In this document: positions 1 to 7,856 of the stretch, piece after piece
Numbering within the stretch: position 1 is the first letter of the stretch
How the letters are laid out: every line of letters begins with the position of its first letter
Assembly (NCBI GenBank): GCA_964559845.1
Contig: CAZLJF010000001.1
Coordinates: forward strand, 12,494 to 76,493
Direction: 5' to 3'
Source of the DNA: WSZY01 sp964559845
GTDB taxonomy: Bacteria > Pseudomonadota > Zetaproteobacteria > Mariprofundales > Mariprofundaceae
DNA length: 64,000 bases
The notes under the pieces: model-generated
The model's database searches: none
What the model saw: only the letters and a program-made list of their open reading frames with translations
What the model was told of the DNA's origin: nothing
Made by a program: the position numbers and the translations under genes

Positions 1-500
1 ACCCTGAACTCATCCGCTACAGCCTGCGCCAGATCCCTGGCAAACTCGGCGCTCGTTGAAGTAACAGAGATGGTCAATATGCCGCTATCACCATCTTGTG
101 AAGCACTGATTCCATCTTTCAAATCCAGCACTTCATCAATGTAGTCGGGGTTGGCTCTTATTTCCTCTGAAGTCAGCTCCTGAGGAATCAGGCCCATACG
201 TTTGGCAACACGTTCCATCAAGGCATAGGACTCAACCACGGCGAGATGGGTGCTCATATCATCGGCCGGGCGATAAACGCCGCCACGCAGCAGCACATCC
301 GCCATATGACTGGCGGGCTCGATCTTTACAGAGGCGCTTGAACTATAGAGCGGCGGCGGCTGGTTCACCCAGGTAAACAGCCAGCTGAAAACACTCATGG
401 AGAGGGCGCAAAAAATGATAATCCAGCGGCGACGAAGAATAACCTGCCAGTACTCTTCGAGATTCAGCTCGTAACCGCTGTTTGCTGCTGCCTGTGCCAT
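1..500 (-). CDS. Polysaccharide chain-length determinant (Wzz-type), partial
   Basis: This is the N-terminal 166 residues of an inner-membrane Wzz/BexC-type protein, which sets polysaccharide chain length together with a Wza-type exporter. The frame is open to the window edge, so the C-terminus is missing. It starts at an ATG at 500, sharing one base with the stop of the upstream gene (TAATG), which indicates translational coupling. A short cytoplasmic stretch with NLEEYWQVILRRRW leads into one hydrophobic segment (about residues 25-45, IIIFCALSMSVFSWLF). A periplasmic part follows that begins PPPLYSSSASVKIEP, the usual Wzz position just after TM1. The coiled-coil and any tyrosine-kinase domain lie outside the window. 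The family call is good; the polymer is unknown. Confidence 0.8.
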   Translation of the reverse strand, partial: MAQAAANSGYELNLEEYWQVILRRRWIIIFCALSMSVFSWLFTWVNQPPPLYSSSASVKIEPASHMADVLLRGGVYRPADDMSTHLAVVESYALMERVAKRMGLIPQELTSEEIRANPDYIDEVLDLKDGISASQDGDSGILTISVTSTSAEFARDLAQAVADEFR

Positions 501-3070
501 TATCTTAACTGCCTGTTCAACGCTTTCAGTGTCAGCACTTGCGAGGCCACATTCACCGGCTCCAACAGAAGGCTGAGCGAAGGCATTATATCCTGAATAA
601 CCCTGTTCCAGTTGGCGACCGGACGCCTTGGAATAATGAGCACATCCTTGTCCTGCAAGGCAAGGTTCTGGGTAAGGTCTCCCTGCTCCATAAAACGCTC
701 AAAATTGACTGCAAGTATCTGGGGGGCATCACGGTCGGAGCGGATAACACGAATGTCCGGCAGATATGCATCCTTGCTCAGACCACCGCTTTTTGAAACA
801 GCATCAAGGAAGTGTATTTCACCGGTGAATTCAACAATGCCGGGCTTGCCGACTTCGCCCAGCACATATACCTGACGCTTGGATTGGGAGAGTGATGGAA
901 TAAAAATGGTATCACCATGGTCAATGATTGCATTTTCCGCCCAGTCACCCTGCTTGATGGCGCGTTCCAGATTCAGAACCACGGTTTTACCGTCCCGGAT
1001 GATCTGAACTTTTGTCAGGTCTGCATCCTTGCTTGGACCGCCGGCACGGGAAAGGAATTCCACCAGACTCTCCTTGCCAAGCAGAAAATAACTGCCCGGA
1101 CCTGTGGGCTGGCGCACAAGACTCTGTACTTCACCAAATATACTCGCCGTCTTGCTGCGCGCCTTCAGCACACGCACGTCCACACGGGGATGTCGCTCAT
1201 AACTGGAAAGTATTGTTGTGACATTATAGTCGATTTCCCGTGGTGTCAGGCCGGATACTTTCAGGGCTTCCTGATAAGGTAACGAAACCGTACCATCCAC
1301 CTGCACGGTTACTTTGTGTTCCGTACTTTTGCCCCCCTGCCAGAAAGTCATGGAAAGTTCATCGCCCGGCCCCACCTTATAACCGGGAATACCATCAACA
1401 ATCTTGAAAACCTGATTCTCATCAACATGGTAGAGATCACGTTTTACCCGATCACTCACAATCCCCGGCAAACGTACAGATTCAGCTTCATAAGCCTGAA
1501 CAGAGACCCTGCGATTCTGCTTCAGGGCAAGCGGGTCTGTCCCCTTCGGGAACGGATTCGAATCCCCAATGGCTTCAATCGAAATCACCTCCTGTCTGGC
1601 TCCTTTTGAAACCAGCCAGGCGGCAACAGACTCGGCTCGCGCCCGGGAGAGTGCAGCATTATTGGGGAAAAGATCGGAATGAATGGGGCGAATGTCTGCC
1701 TTTCCCTTAATTTCAAAACGAATTTTATCAGGGCTGCGCCGGAGGCTTTCCAGCCATCTGTCCAACTGCTGTATCGACTCTTCGCCTATCAGAGCCGAGC
1801 CGGAATCAAAAAAGATGGAGTGCTTCTCCCCTATTTTTGCGCCGACAAACTCATGTCCGGGTTCAGGCATGGCCTCCAGACCGGACCAGATCTCTGCACC
1901 GCCATCGGCCCTGACAGCCGCGATTTCAAGTTCTCCTGTATTGCGAATATCTCCCAGATCCAATGAATAATAGATGCCATAATCGGGAACAACCTTTCTC
2001 CTGGCGGCAAAAGCGCTGCCATTCCAGTGCCAGACACCAATACCGGATCCATCACTCGAAGCGCCCACAAGTTCACGCCTGCCATCGCCGTCAAGATCAC
2101 CAACCTTCACATCAGACCATGTGCCCGTACGAATGATTCGCTGCTTTTTCCACGTCCCGCCGCCCAGCCACAGAGCAATCCCCTGCTGGTAGAGACCGGC
2201 GACAATATCCAGTCTGCCATCACCATTCACATCTGCGACAGTCACAGATTCCGCATCAGAATCCGCAGACAACATCTCCGGTTCCCAGCGGCCATTGCCA
2301 TCGCCATACCAGATCTGAACGCCACCCACCTGATGCCAGTAGCCATCCCGATTGGCGACCTCCGCTCCCAAACCTCCCCGTCTGGAGGCGGCAATATCAG
2401 GATGGCCATCCCCATTGATGTCTGCAACGGCCAGGCCCGTAAACACACCGGAAACCATCGGCCCTATACCGGCAAGCCAGCCACCCCGACCGTTATTCAG
2501 AAGCACATAGATACCACCATCGCTCTCATTATCCGAACGTGCGGCAACGATATCCATCCAGCCATCGTGGTTTACATCAACAAACTTTGTGGCATGATAA
2601 ATGCCGCCCTCTACCGGTGATGAGTGCAGTTGCCACTCGCCGGCGGCATCAATGCTCCATACCTGAAGGCCTTTCTGGTCACCTTCACCGCCGATCAGAA
2701 CTTCAGCAGCGCCATCGGCATCTATGTCAGCAATGGCAAACGAACGCGGCTGCATACTTGTACGCGGTCCTGACTGCATTCGCCAGTGACCCTCGCCATC
2801 TCCCCACTCAACGTAAAAACCATCCACTGAACCGCGCCCGCCCACAAGAAGATCCAGATGACCATCCCGGTTCAGATCGGCAAAACGAACCGCACGCGAC
2901 TCAAACACATGCTGTGGACCAACATTGTGCATTTTGTAACCGGGTAGTGGAGAGGCCCTGTTTTCCAGAGACGTGGTCGGCTGAGGCACCGTGCTGCGAC
3001 AGGAAACCAATGCCATCAACAGGAAAAACCCGCCCATACAGAGAGGCCATTTTTTTGCAAAATCACGCAT
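500..3070 (-). CDS. FG-GAP propeller / OmpA / Wza-type polysaccharide export fusion lipoprotein
   Basis: This 856-residue protein starts at the ATG at 3070. A longer frame begins with a TTG at 3109 but would overlap the likely -35 box. Residues 1-24 form a lipoprotein signal with lipobox LVSC. Residues about 63-390 hold seven FG-GAP/VCBS-type repeats (for example FADLNRDGHLDLLVGG, VADINGDGHPDIAAS), which form Ca-binding beta-propellers. Residues about 415-527 form an OmpA/MotB peptidoglycan-binding domain (IFFDSGSA, LSRARAESVAAWL, NRRVSV). Residues about 562-818 form a Wza-type polysaccharide-export domain (YKVGPGDELSMTFW, VDGTVSLPY) with two SLBB-like domains (VLGEVGKPG). A hydrophobic C-terminal helix follows. 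It overlaps the Wzz gene by one base, so it is probably the outer-membrane exporter of this system. Joining a propeller and a cell-wall anchor to Wza is unusual; standard Wza proteins lack both. Confidence 0.88.
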   Translation of the reverse strand: MRDFAKKWPLCMGGFFLLMALVSCRSTVPQPTTSLENRASPLPGYKMHNVGPQHVFESRAVRFADLNRDGHLDLLVGGRGSVDGFYVEWGDGEGHWRMQSGPRTSMQPRSFAIADIDADGAAEVLIGGEGDQKGLQVWSIDAAGEWQLHSSPVEGGIYHATKFVDVNHDGWMDIVAARSDNESDGGIYVLLNNGRGGWLAGIGPMVSGVFTGLAVADINGDGHPDIAASRRGGLGAEVANRDGYWHQVGGVQIWYGDGNGRWEPEMLSADSDAESVTVADVNGDGRLDIVAGLYQQGIALWLGGGTWKKQRIIRTGTWSDVKVGDLDGDGRRELVGASSDGSGIGVWHWNGSAFAARRKVVPDYGIYYSLDLGDIRNTGELEIAAVRADGGAEIWSGLEAMPEPGHEFVGAKIGEKHSIFFDSGSALIGEESIQQLDRWLESLRRSPDKIRFEIKGKADIRPIHSDLFPNNAALSRARAESVAAWLVSKGARQEVISIEAIGDSNPFPKGTDPLALKQNRRVSVQAYEAESVRLPGIVSDRVKRDLYHVDENQVFKIVDGIPGYKVGPGDELSMTFWQGGKSTEHKVTVQVDGTVSLPYQEALKVSGLTPREIDYNVTTILSSYERHPRVDVRVLKARSKTASIFGEVQSLVRQPTGPGSYFLLGKESLVEFLSRAGGPSKDADLTKVQIIRDGKTVVLNLERAIKQGDWAENAIIDHGDTIFIPSLSQSKRQVYVLGEVGKPGIVEFTGEIHFLDAVSKSGGLSKDAYLPDIRVIRSDRDAPQILAVNFERFMEQGDLTQNLALQDKDVLIIPRRPVANWNRVIQDIMPSLSLLLEPVNVASQVLTLKALNRQLR

Positions 3071-3080
3071 ATGGTGGGGC

Positions 3081-3109
3081 AATAGACAATAGTTTTCCCT
3101 AATTGTCAA
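3081..3109 (-). promoter_or_regulatory. Promoter of the exporter fusion gene
   Basis: The minus strand reads a perfect TTGACA -35 box (3104-3109), a 17-base spacer and TCTATT as -10 (3081-3086, four of six consensus bases). Transcription would begin only a few bases before the ATG at 3070. That ATG has no Shine-Dalgarno, so a nearly leaderless mRNA is implied. This is sequence inference only. Confidence 0.5.
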
Positions 3110-3132
3110 GTATTTACATCATTTTGCATAAG

Positions 3133-3149
3133 CACAGGATTAACCTGTG
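3133..3149. promoter_or_regulatory. Inverted repeat between divergent operons
   Basis: CACAGG-ATTAA-CCTGTG is a perfect 6-base inverted repeat. It sits between the divergent exporter gene and ATPase operon, 24 bases upstream of the exporter -35. On the plus strand TTGACT (3179-3184) with GATATT 18 bases later could serve the ATPase operon. The position fits an operator for a dimeric regulator; no regulator gene is identified. Confidence 0.35.
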
Positions 3150-3380
3150 ACATCTTTCCTATTAAAAATAAAAGAAACTTGACTCACCACCCCTGTTTTT
3201 GCGATATTGCCGCAGCTTGGACATTATATATGGGTATTTATCGGCAGAAAGTAAAACATACATGGCCACAAAACAGCGGTGGCATTCGCGGGCCTGCCCT
3301 GGCATGCCAACTATTTTCCCGCGCTCGTCCGGCAGGAAAAAAGCATGGGGCATCTTTATTATATACGGGAAGGCCGCATC

Positions 3381-3998
3381 ATGTATCTTGAACATTGGGG
3401 ATTAAGCGATTTCCCCTTTGAAAACGTCGCCGCCCCCCGCTATTTTTTCGAATCTGAAAAACACCGGTTGCTGCATGAGGATCTCCATGACGCCATTGTG
3501 CGCCGTAAAGGCGCCATCGTGTTAACAGGGGAGATTGGCTGCGGCAAGTCCACCATTTCACAACGAACGCTGCTGAGCCTGCCGGAAGANNNNNNNNNNN
3601 NNNNNNNNNNNNNNNNNNNNNNNNNNNNNNNNNNNNNNNNNNNNNNNNNNNNNNNNNNNNNNNNNNNNNNNNNNNNNNNNNNNNNNNNNCAGCCGGAACT
3701 TCAGAAAAAGATTGCAAAGCTGCCGCAGCTTCAGCAACGCATTGCCCTGAACCTTAACCTGAGTCATTTTGATCTTCAGGACACCATGCATTACATCCTG
3801 TACCGCCTGCGTAAGGCAGAGTGTACCCGCCCCATCCTGACGCGACAGGCAATTACGGCGATACATCGCCATACCGGTGGTGTCCCCAGACGTATCAACC
3901 ACCTTCTGGATCGTTGCCTGCTGGTGGGTAAACGGGAATCGGCAGCGCTTATAGACAGCAAGCTGGTCGCAGCGACCATGCAACGGTATCCTTGCTAA
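3381..3998 (+). CDS. ExeA-type AAA ATPase, interrupted by assembly gap
   Basis: This resembles the ExeA/GspA-like AAA ATPases found in exosortase-linked exopolysaccharide loci. It starts at the ATG at 3381 behind GGGAAGG. The first residues MYLEHWGLSDFPFENV are the typical start of the family. The Walker A motif TGEIGCGKST lies near residue 50. After the gap, QPELQKKIAKLPQLQQRIAL and HTGGVPRRINHLLDRCLL match the family's sensor/C-terminal part. The middle, including Walker B, is hidden by 100 Ns. The gap keeps the frame as drawn, but about 90 residues would be expected where only 33 fit. It is followed after one base by the HD-GYP-like gene, and the two are likely co-transcribed. Confidence 0.8.
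   Translation: MYLEHWGLSDFPFENVAAPRYFFESEKHRLLHEDLHDAIVRRKGAIVLTGEIGCGKSTISQRTLLSLPEXXXXXXXXXXXXXXXXXXXXXXXXXXXXXXXXXXQPELQKKIAKLPQLQQRIALNLNLSHFDLQDTMHYILYRLRKAECTRPILTRQAITAIHRHTGGVPRRINHLLDRCLLVGKRESAALIDSKLVAATMQRYPC
3590..3689. other. Assembly gap (100 N placeholder)
   Basis: Exactly 100 unknown bases interrupt the ATPase gene. The round number suggests a placeholder rather than a measured size. Comparison with the family layout (Walker A to GQPEL) suggests the true missing stretch is nearer 270-300 bases. All later window coordinates depend on this placeholder. Confidence 0.95.
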
Positions 3999-3999
3999 C

Positions 4000-5226
4000 A
4001 TGGCTAAATATATCGACCTGCTACGCGAGCATCAAAACAGGGAAGGCAAGGCTGACAAGCTGCCCGATGAAACTTCCTTTGCCCGGGATGCAGATACAAC
4101 CCGGCAACATGACGAGCTTGAGACCATGCTGGCTGACGAGTCAGACATGGCTGCCGAAACGGGTGTCTCCGCCAACAACTTTCCCGACAGTGAACTGCTT
4201 GCAGAAGAAGATGAAAAAGAGAGGAATGATGATACGCTCGCATCCGCCACTACAACAGCTGAACCCCAGAGGATAACAGAGAGTGACCTCTCCGGCTGGC
4301 TTAACCGCTGCTCTCAGGAAATTACAAAACTGTTCAAGTCAGCCGGTTCAAATACGGTTGCTGATATTCAACCACTTATCGAACAGCTCAACAGTTTCCT
4401 TCAAAGGCTTGCCGACAACCAAACACTCATAGATACACTTGAGCTGGAAATCTCCAACCGGGTAAAAGAGATTGGCGAACTTGACCCCGATTTGGGGAGC
4501 CTGATCCAAAAGTCGGTGATGATGATGCTGTATGCCATTAAAATGGGGCAACGTCTGCAACTGAACAAGGATGAACTCCGCTCCCATATACTTGCAGCCA
4601 TGATCCACCACATTGGCATGTCACAAATTCCGTCCGAAATCCGCAACAAGAAAGAGGCACTGACAGAACTTGAACTCATGGAGATCAGGCAAGCTCCGGA
4701 AAAATCACACGACTATCTGAGCCGTTGCGGTATTACCGACGCAGCCGTTCTTCAGGCAGCAAGCCAGGCACAGGAACGTTATGATGGCAGCGGTCCGCAG
4801 GGCCTTTCCGGTTCAAACATCGCCTACAGCGCACGCATGGTCGGGCTACTTTCCATGTTTGAGGCACTGATCCACTATCGCCCTTATCGCACCCGCCTAC
4901 TGCCCCGGGATGCCATCCGGGAACTGGTCAACCATCATAAAAAGGCATTTGACCCGAAAATGCTGAAAGCCCTGATTGAATCCATATCTCTCTACCCGGT
5001 CGGCACCTATGTACAGCTGAACTCCGGCGATGTCGGGCTTGTGATCCAGGTTCATCCCCGCCTGCCACTCAGACCTGTGGTTCGCATTATGCTCGATAGC
5101 CAGGGCAACCCGATTCCTCCACGGGAAATTGATCTTAAGGCCGAACCCAACCTCATAGTTCAGCGCTGCATGTACGAAGAGGCCCTCCGGGAGCTTAAAG
5201 AATCGGCTGATGAAAGGCTTGGCTAG
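4000..5226 (+). CDS. Degenerate HD-GYP domain protein
   Basis: This protein has 408 residues. An acidic, low-complexity N-terminus (about 1-95) leads into an HD-GYP-like domain (about 150-330). The signature residues are altered. The metal-binding HDIGK appears as HHIGM, the HHE motif as QAQERYDGSG, and GYP as GPQ. The later family block FEALIHYRPYR (usually DALTSxRPYR) is recognisable. Active HD-GYP proteins hydrolyse cyclic di-GMP, but loss of the metal-binding Asp and of the HHE histidines suggests a non-catalytic, perhaps sensory, version. A C-terminal beta-rich tail (YPVGTYVQLNSGDVGLVIQVH) is common in HD-GYP proteins. It sits between the ATPase and the cNMP-binding protein and shares one base with the latter (TAGTG). 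Confidence 0.75.
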   Translation: MAKYIDLLREHQNREGKADKLPDETSFARDADTTRQHDELETMLADESDMAAETGVSANNFPDSELLAEEDEKERNDDTLASATTTAEPQRITESDLSGWLNRCSQEITKLFKSAGSNTVADIQPLIEQLNSFLQRLADNQTLIDTLELEISNRVKEIGELDPDLGSLIQKSVMMMLYAIKMGQRLQLNKDELRSHILAAMIHHIGMSQIPSEIRNKKEALTELELMEIRQAPEKSHDYLSRCGITDAAVLQAASQAQERYDGSGPQGLSGSNIAYSARMVGLLSMFEALIHYRPYRTRLLPRDAIRELVNHHKKAFDPKMLKALIESISLYPVGTYVQLNSGDVGLVIQVHPRLPLRPVVRIMLDSQGNPIPPREIDLKAEPNLIVQRCMYEEALRELKESADERLG

Positions 5227-6332
5227 TGCTCCATCCGCCTGACCTTACCGCCACAGAGGAGGAGCAGGAACAGGCTGAGAAAATTTATGCTGATCTGGTC
5301 AGCATTTATCCCGACAATGAATCCTATCTCCGCCGCTATGCGGAAGCTCTGCTTGCGTCAGGCAAATTGTCAACAGCAACACTTGTATTAAGGAAGCTTC
5401 ACTCACTGCTGGAGAAAAAGTCTCCCGACAAGGCATCTGCATTGGTACAGGAGTTCCCCCAGATCGGCAGAATCGGAAACGGTGAAACGGAGCAACCGGA
5501 CGGCGACACCGAGCTTGGCGAAATGCTTTGCAAGGCATTTGGAGCACTGTGGATCAAACTGCATCAGAAACGGATTAAAGAGGGGCATCACCTTTATCGG
5601 CAAGGTGAGCAGGGCGACACGATGGCTCTTCTCATCGATGGTGAAATTGCTGTCTTCAGGAGAGAGGAAAACGGGGAGAGCGTTCTGCTCAACCTGATTG
5701 CTCCGAACGACATTATTGGCGAAGCGTGCTTTCTTAACCCCGGGGCAAGAAATGCCGACATTGTGGCCAACAAGGACAGCATCATTGTCGAAATCCCCAG
5801 AAAAAAGCTGGTCAGCTATTTCGTTGAAAATCCCGGTGCGGAAAAGCTCCTGGAAGAGAAAGCTGATTTCCGTCAAATGACCGCCCTGCTATCAGCCAAC
5901 AAACTACTGCAGGATATTCCTCTGAAGATGCGGAAATACATGGCAACCACAGCCCGCACGGAACGCTATAAACCAAACATGCTGATCCGTCAGGCCGGAC
6001 AGAGGGTGGATGCCGTTGATATGCTGGTCTGGGGCAAGGCCAGTTACATGATACGAAACAGAAACAATGAATATGTCACATTAGGCGCATTGCAGGCCGG
6101 CGAACTGATCGGAGATACATCGGCTCTGCGCAAGACCACCTGTCCTGCCGACATTGTTGCTGTTTCAGATGTGCTGATGGCCCATATCCCACTCTCCAGC
6201 TTTACCAATGTCGTTGAGGCCTATCCCCCGTTCAAGGAAAAGCTGTTCAAGCATGCCCAGCAGCAGCGTACCGCCATCATGCAGATGGTTTCCAGGCTTG
6301 GAGAATCAGCAAAGAATCAGGATTCCGACTGA
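5226..6332 (+). CDS. TPR and double cyclic-nucleotide-binding domain protein
   Basis: This 368-residue protein begins with a GTG that overlaps the preceding TAG by one base. Residues about 10-75 look like TPR helices (AEKIYADLVSIYPDNESYLRRYAEALL is split here over several helices). Residues about 108-215 form a CRP-type beta-roll (LYRQGEQGDTMALLIDGEIAVF, then GEACFLNPGARNADIVA). A second roll follows at about 230-345 (LIRQAGQRVDAVDMLVWG, LIGDTSAL). No DNA-binding HTH or enzyme domain is visible, so it is probably a cytoplasmic sensor or scaffold responding to a nucleotide. It is the last gene of the operon, and its 3' end overlaps the convergent def gene by 16 bases. The ligand cannot be told from sequence. 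Confidence 0.75.
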   Translation: MLHPPDLTATEEEQEQAEKIYADLVSIYPDNESYLRRYAEALLASGKLSTATLVLRKLHSLLEKKSPDKASALVQEFPQIGRIGNGETEQPDGDTELGEMLCKAFGALWIKLHQKRIKEGHHLYRQGEQGDTMALLIDGEIAVFRREENGESVLLNLIAPNDIIGEACFLNPGARNADIVANKDSIIVEIPRKKLVSYFVENPGAEKLLEEKADFRQMTALLSANKLLQDIPLKMRKYMATTARTERYKPNMLIRQAGQRVDAVDMLVWGKASYMIRNRNNEYVTLGALQAGELIGDTSALRKTTCPADIVAVSDVLMAHIPLSSFTNVVEAYPPFKEKLFKHAQQQRTAIMQMVSRLGESAKNQDSD

Positions 6333-6814
6333 AGCCGCCGCACCAGATCCTTGGTCGATACCACACGATCAACAAAAAGAATCCCCTCCAGATGATCCAG
6401 TTCATGCTGAATAACACGCGCCTCAAAACCTTTGCTGTCAATCAGCTGTGTTGCACCATGCAGATCCTGATAACGCACCTGAATCTTTTTTGCGCGCGGC
6501 ACAACACCGACCCAGTCCGGCACTGAGAGGCAACCTTCACGTCCCAGCACACTGCCGGATTTCTCAATGATTTCCGGGTTGACCATGCAGAGCCGGCCAT
6601 GATTACTGCATGGCCGCATCGCACGTGTGCAATCCACAACCACAACGCGCCTGAGTTCGCCAATCTGGGGGGCAGCAATACCAACACCACCCGGACCTGC
6701 CAGCATAACCGCTTCAAGCTCCTCGCAAAGCATCACCAAAGCATGGTCGAAGGATGTCACAACACTGGATATCTGGCGCAACCGGTGATCCGGCTGGGTT
6801 ATAAGAGAACGCAT
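6317..6814 (-). CDS. def: Peptide deformylase
   Basis: This enzyme removes the formyl group from the N-terminal methionine of nascent proteins, using a bound metal (Fe2+ in many bacteria). All three family motifs are present in 165 residues: GVGIAAPQIG, EGCLSVP with the metal-ligand Cys, and QHELDHLEG with HExxH. The usual fmt partner is not adjacent. It lies 19 bases downstream of the ACT-domain gene on the same strand and overlaps the convergent cNMP-binding gene by 16 bases. The start at ATG 6814 lacks a clear Shine-Dalgarno. Confidence 0.95.
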   Translation of the reverse strand: MRSLITQPDHRLRQISSVVTSFDHALVMLCEELEAVMLAGPGGVGIAAPQIGELRRVVVVDCTRAMRPCSNHGRLCMVNPEIIEKSGSVLGREGCLSVPDWVGVVPRAKKIQVRYQDLHGATQLIDSKGFEARVIQHELDHLEGILFVDRVVSTKDLVRRLQSES

Positions 6815-6833
6815 ACAGGCAGCTTAAAAACGC

Positions 6834-7367
6834 CTAGATCACATCTTCTTCAAGCTCATGCAGCTCAACATCCACACCCAGCTCTTTTGCCACAGCCTCC
6901 AGCGGAGCGCGCAATGATTTAGCCTTTCCGCCTGAAACAGCCTCAAGCGCCATCATATAAACATCGCCATGCTCCGTCTCCCGAGAGCGTGTAGAGACAT
7001 CGACAATCGATATGTCATGTCTTGCCAGCACATCCGTCACGGCATGGACGATGCCTGCCTTGTCCGCACCGGTGACGGTAATGACACAATCCGGTTCCTG
7101 CGGCACGGCAGACGCCTCCCCATCGCTGAGGGGCTGCGACTGTACTGTCAATCCGGTACGCTGTTCCAGCTCTGCCAGCGCCGCCTTCAACTCGCCCAGG
7201 GCGGTATCCTCTGCAAGCCGGACAATCAGCATCATCGTAAAACGACCGCGCAGAGCGGTCATGGAGGAGTCCTCGATATTGGCATTCAGGTGAAGCAGGG
7301 ACTCCGATACATCCCGGACAATACCCGCCCGGTCATGGCCTGAAATAGAAAGCAGAAGATAGGACAT
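6834..7367 (-). CDS. Tandem ACT-domain protein, GcvR-like
   Basis: This protein has 177 residues with two ACT domains (about 1-85 and 93-170). Each opens with the ligand-loop pattern ISGHDRAGIVRDVSESL or VTGADKAGIVHAVTDVL. Such tandem ACT proteins resemble GcvR, the glycine cleavage repressor partner, and bind amino acids; no DNA-binding domain is present. The start is set by AGGAG eight bases before ATG 7367. The GTG three codons upstream would abut that site. No gcv genes are visible here, so the glycine link is only by family. A perfect palindrome lies just upstream (7390-7408). Confidence 0.8.
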   Translation of the reverse strand: MSYLLLSISGHDRAGIVRDVSESLLHLNANIEDSSMTALRGRFTMMLIVRLAEDTALGELKAALAELEQRTGLTVQSQPLSDGEASAVPQEPDCVITVTGADKAGIVHAVTDVLARHDISIVDVSTRSRETEHGDVYMMALEAVSGGKAKSLRAPLEAVAKELGVDVELHELEEDVI

Positions 7368-7389
7368 GGTTATCACTCCTCACGAATCG

Positions 7390-7408
7390 ATTCAAGAGCC
7401 TCTTGAAT
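7390..7408. promoter_or_regulatory. 19-base perfect palindrome upstream of the ACT gene
   Basis: ATTCAAGAG-C-CTCTTGAAT has perfect 9-base arms. It lies 9 bases upstream of the Shine-Dalgarno of the ACT-domain gene. The tight one-base centre favours a DNA operator over an RNA hairpin. The binding protein is unknown. Confidence 0.45.
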
Positions 7409-7505
7409 AAGTGCATTCAACATTACAATACAAACACCCAAAGTAATAGCGAAACAGATGATTTCCGGATTTCAGTGTTCAAATGCGTGTTGTATTTGTC
7501 TCATG

Positions 7506-7856
7506 TTAAACAGTGAACGATGCGCCACAGCCACACTCACCCCTCTTGTTCGGATTGTGGAAAACAAAGGCTGCAGATAGCATATCCTGTTGAAAGTCGA
7601 TCTTCAGGCCGGCCAGTGCCTTCTCATATGAATCGGCATCCACGAAGAGTTGAAACCCATCAAAGGCTGCAATCAGATCGTTTTCCCGGGGCGAATCGGC
7701 ATAATCAAGCACATACTCCAGGCCTGAACAGCCCGCCTCACTCAGACTGATGCGAAGGGCCTGCCTGCCCTCTGCCTTGAGCACGCTTCGCACCCTTTCG
7801 CATGCAGCTTCCGTCAACTCTATATCCGGCCGGACTCTCTTCATCATATCACTCAT
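7506..7856 (-). CDS. A-type iron-sulfur carrier (IscA/ErpA family)
   Basis: This 116-residue HesB/IscA-type protein passes Fe-S clusters or iron to apoproteins in the cytoplasm. The three conserved cysteines are present: EAGCSGLEY and the C-terminal GECGCG. It begins within the end of the cysteine desulfurase gene (4-base ATGA overlap at 7853-7856), so the two are co-translated. Gene order iscR, desulfurase, A-type carrier resembles a reduced isc operon; iscU, hscBA and fdx are not here. IscA, ErpA and SufA cannot be distinguished by sequence alone. Confidence 0.88.
   Translation of the reverse strand: MSDMMKRVRPDIELTEAACERVRSVLKAEGRQALRISLSEAGCSGLEYVLDYADSPRENDLIAAFDGFQLFVDADSYEKALAGLKIDFQQDMLSAAFVFHNPNKRGECGCGASFTV

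Noticed and set aside
2027..2620. 197-residue plus-strand reading frame
   Set aside because: Antisense to the FG-GAP repeats of the exporter; no start signals or known motifs.
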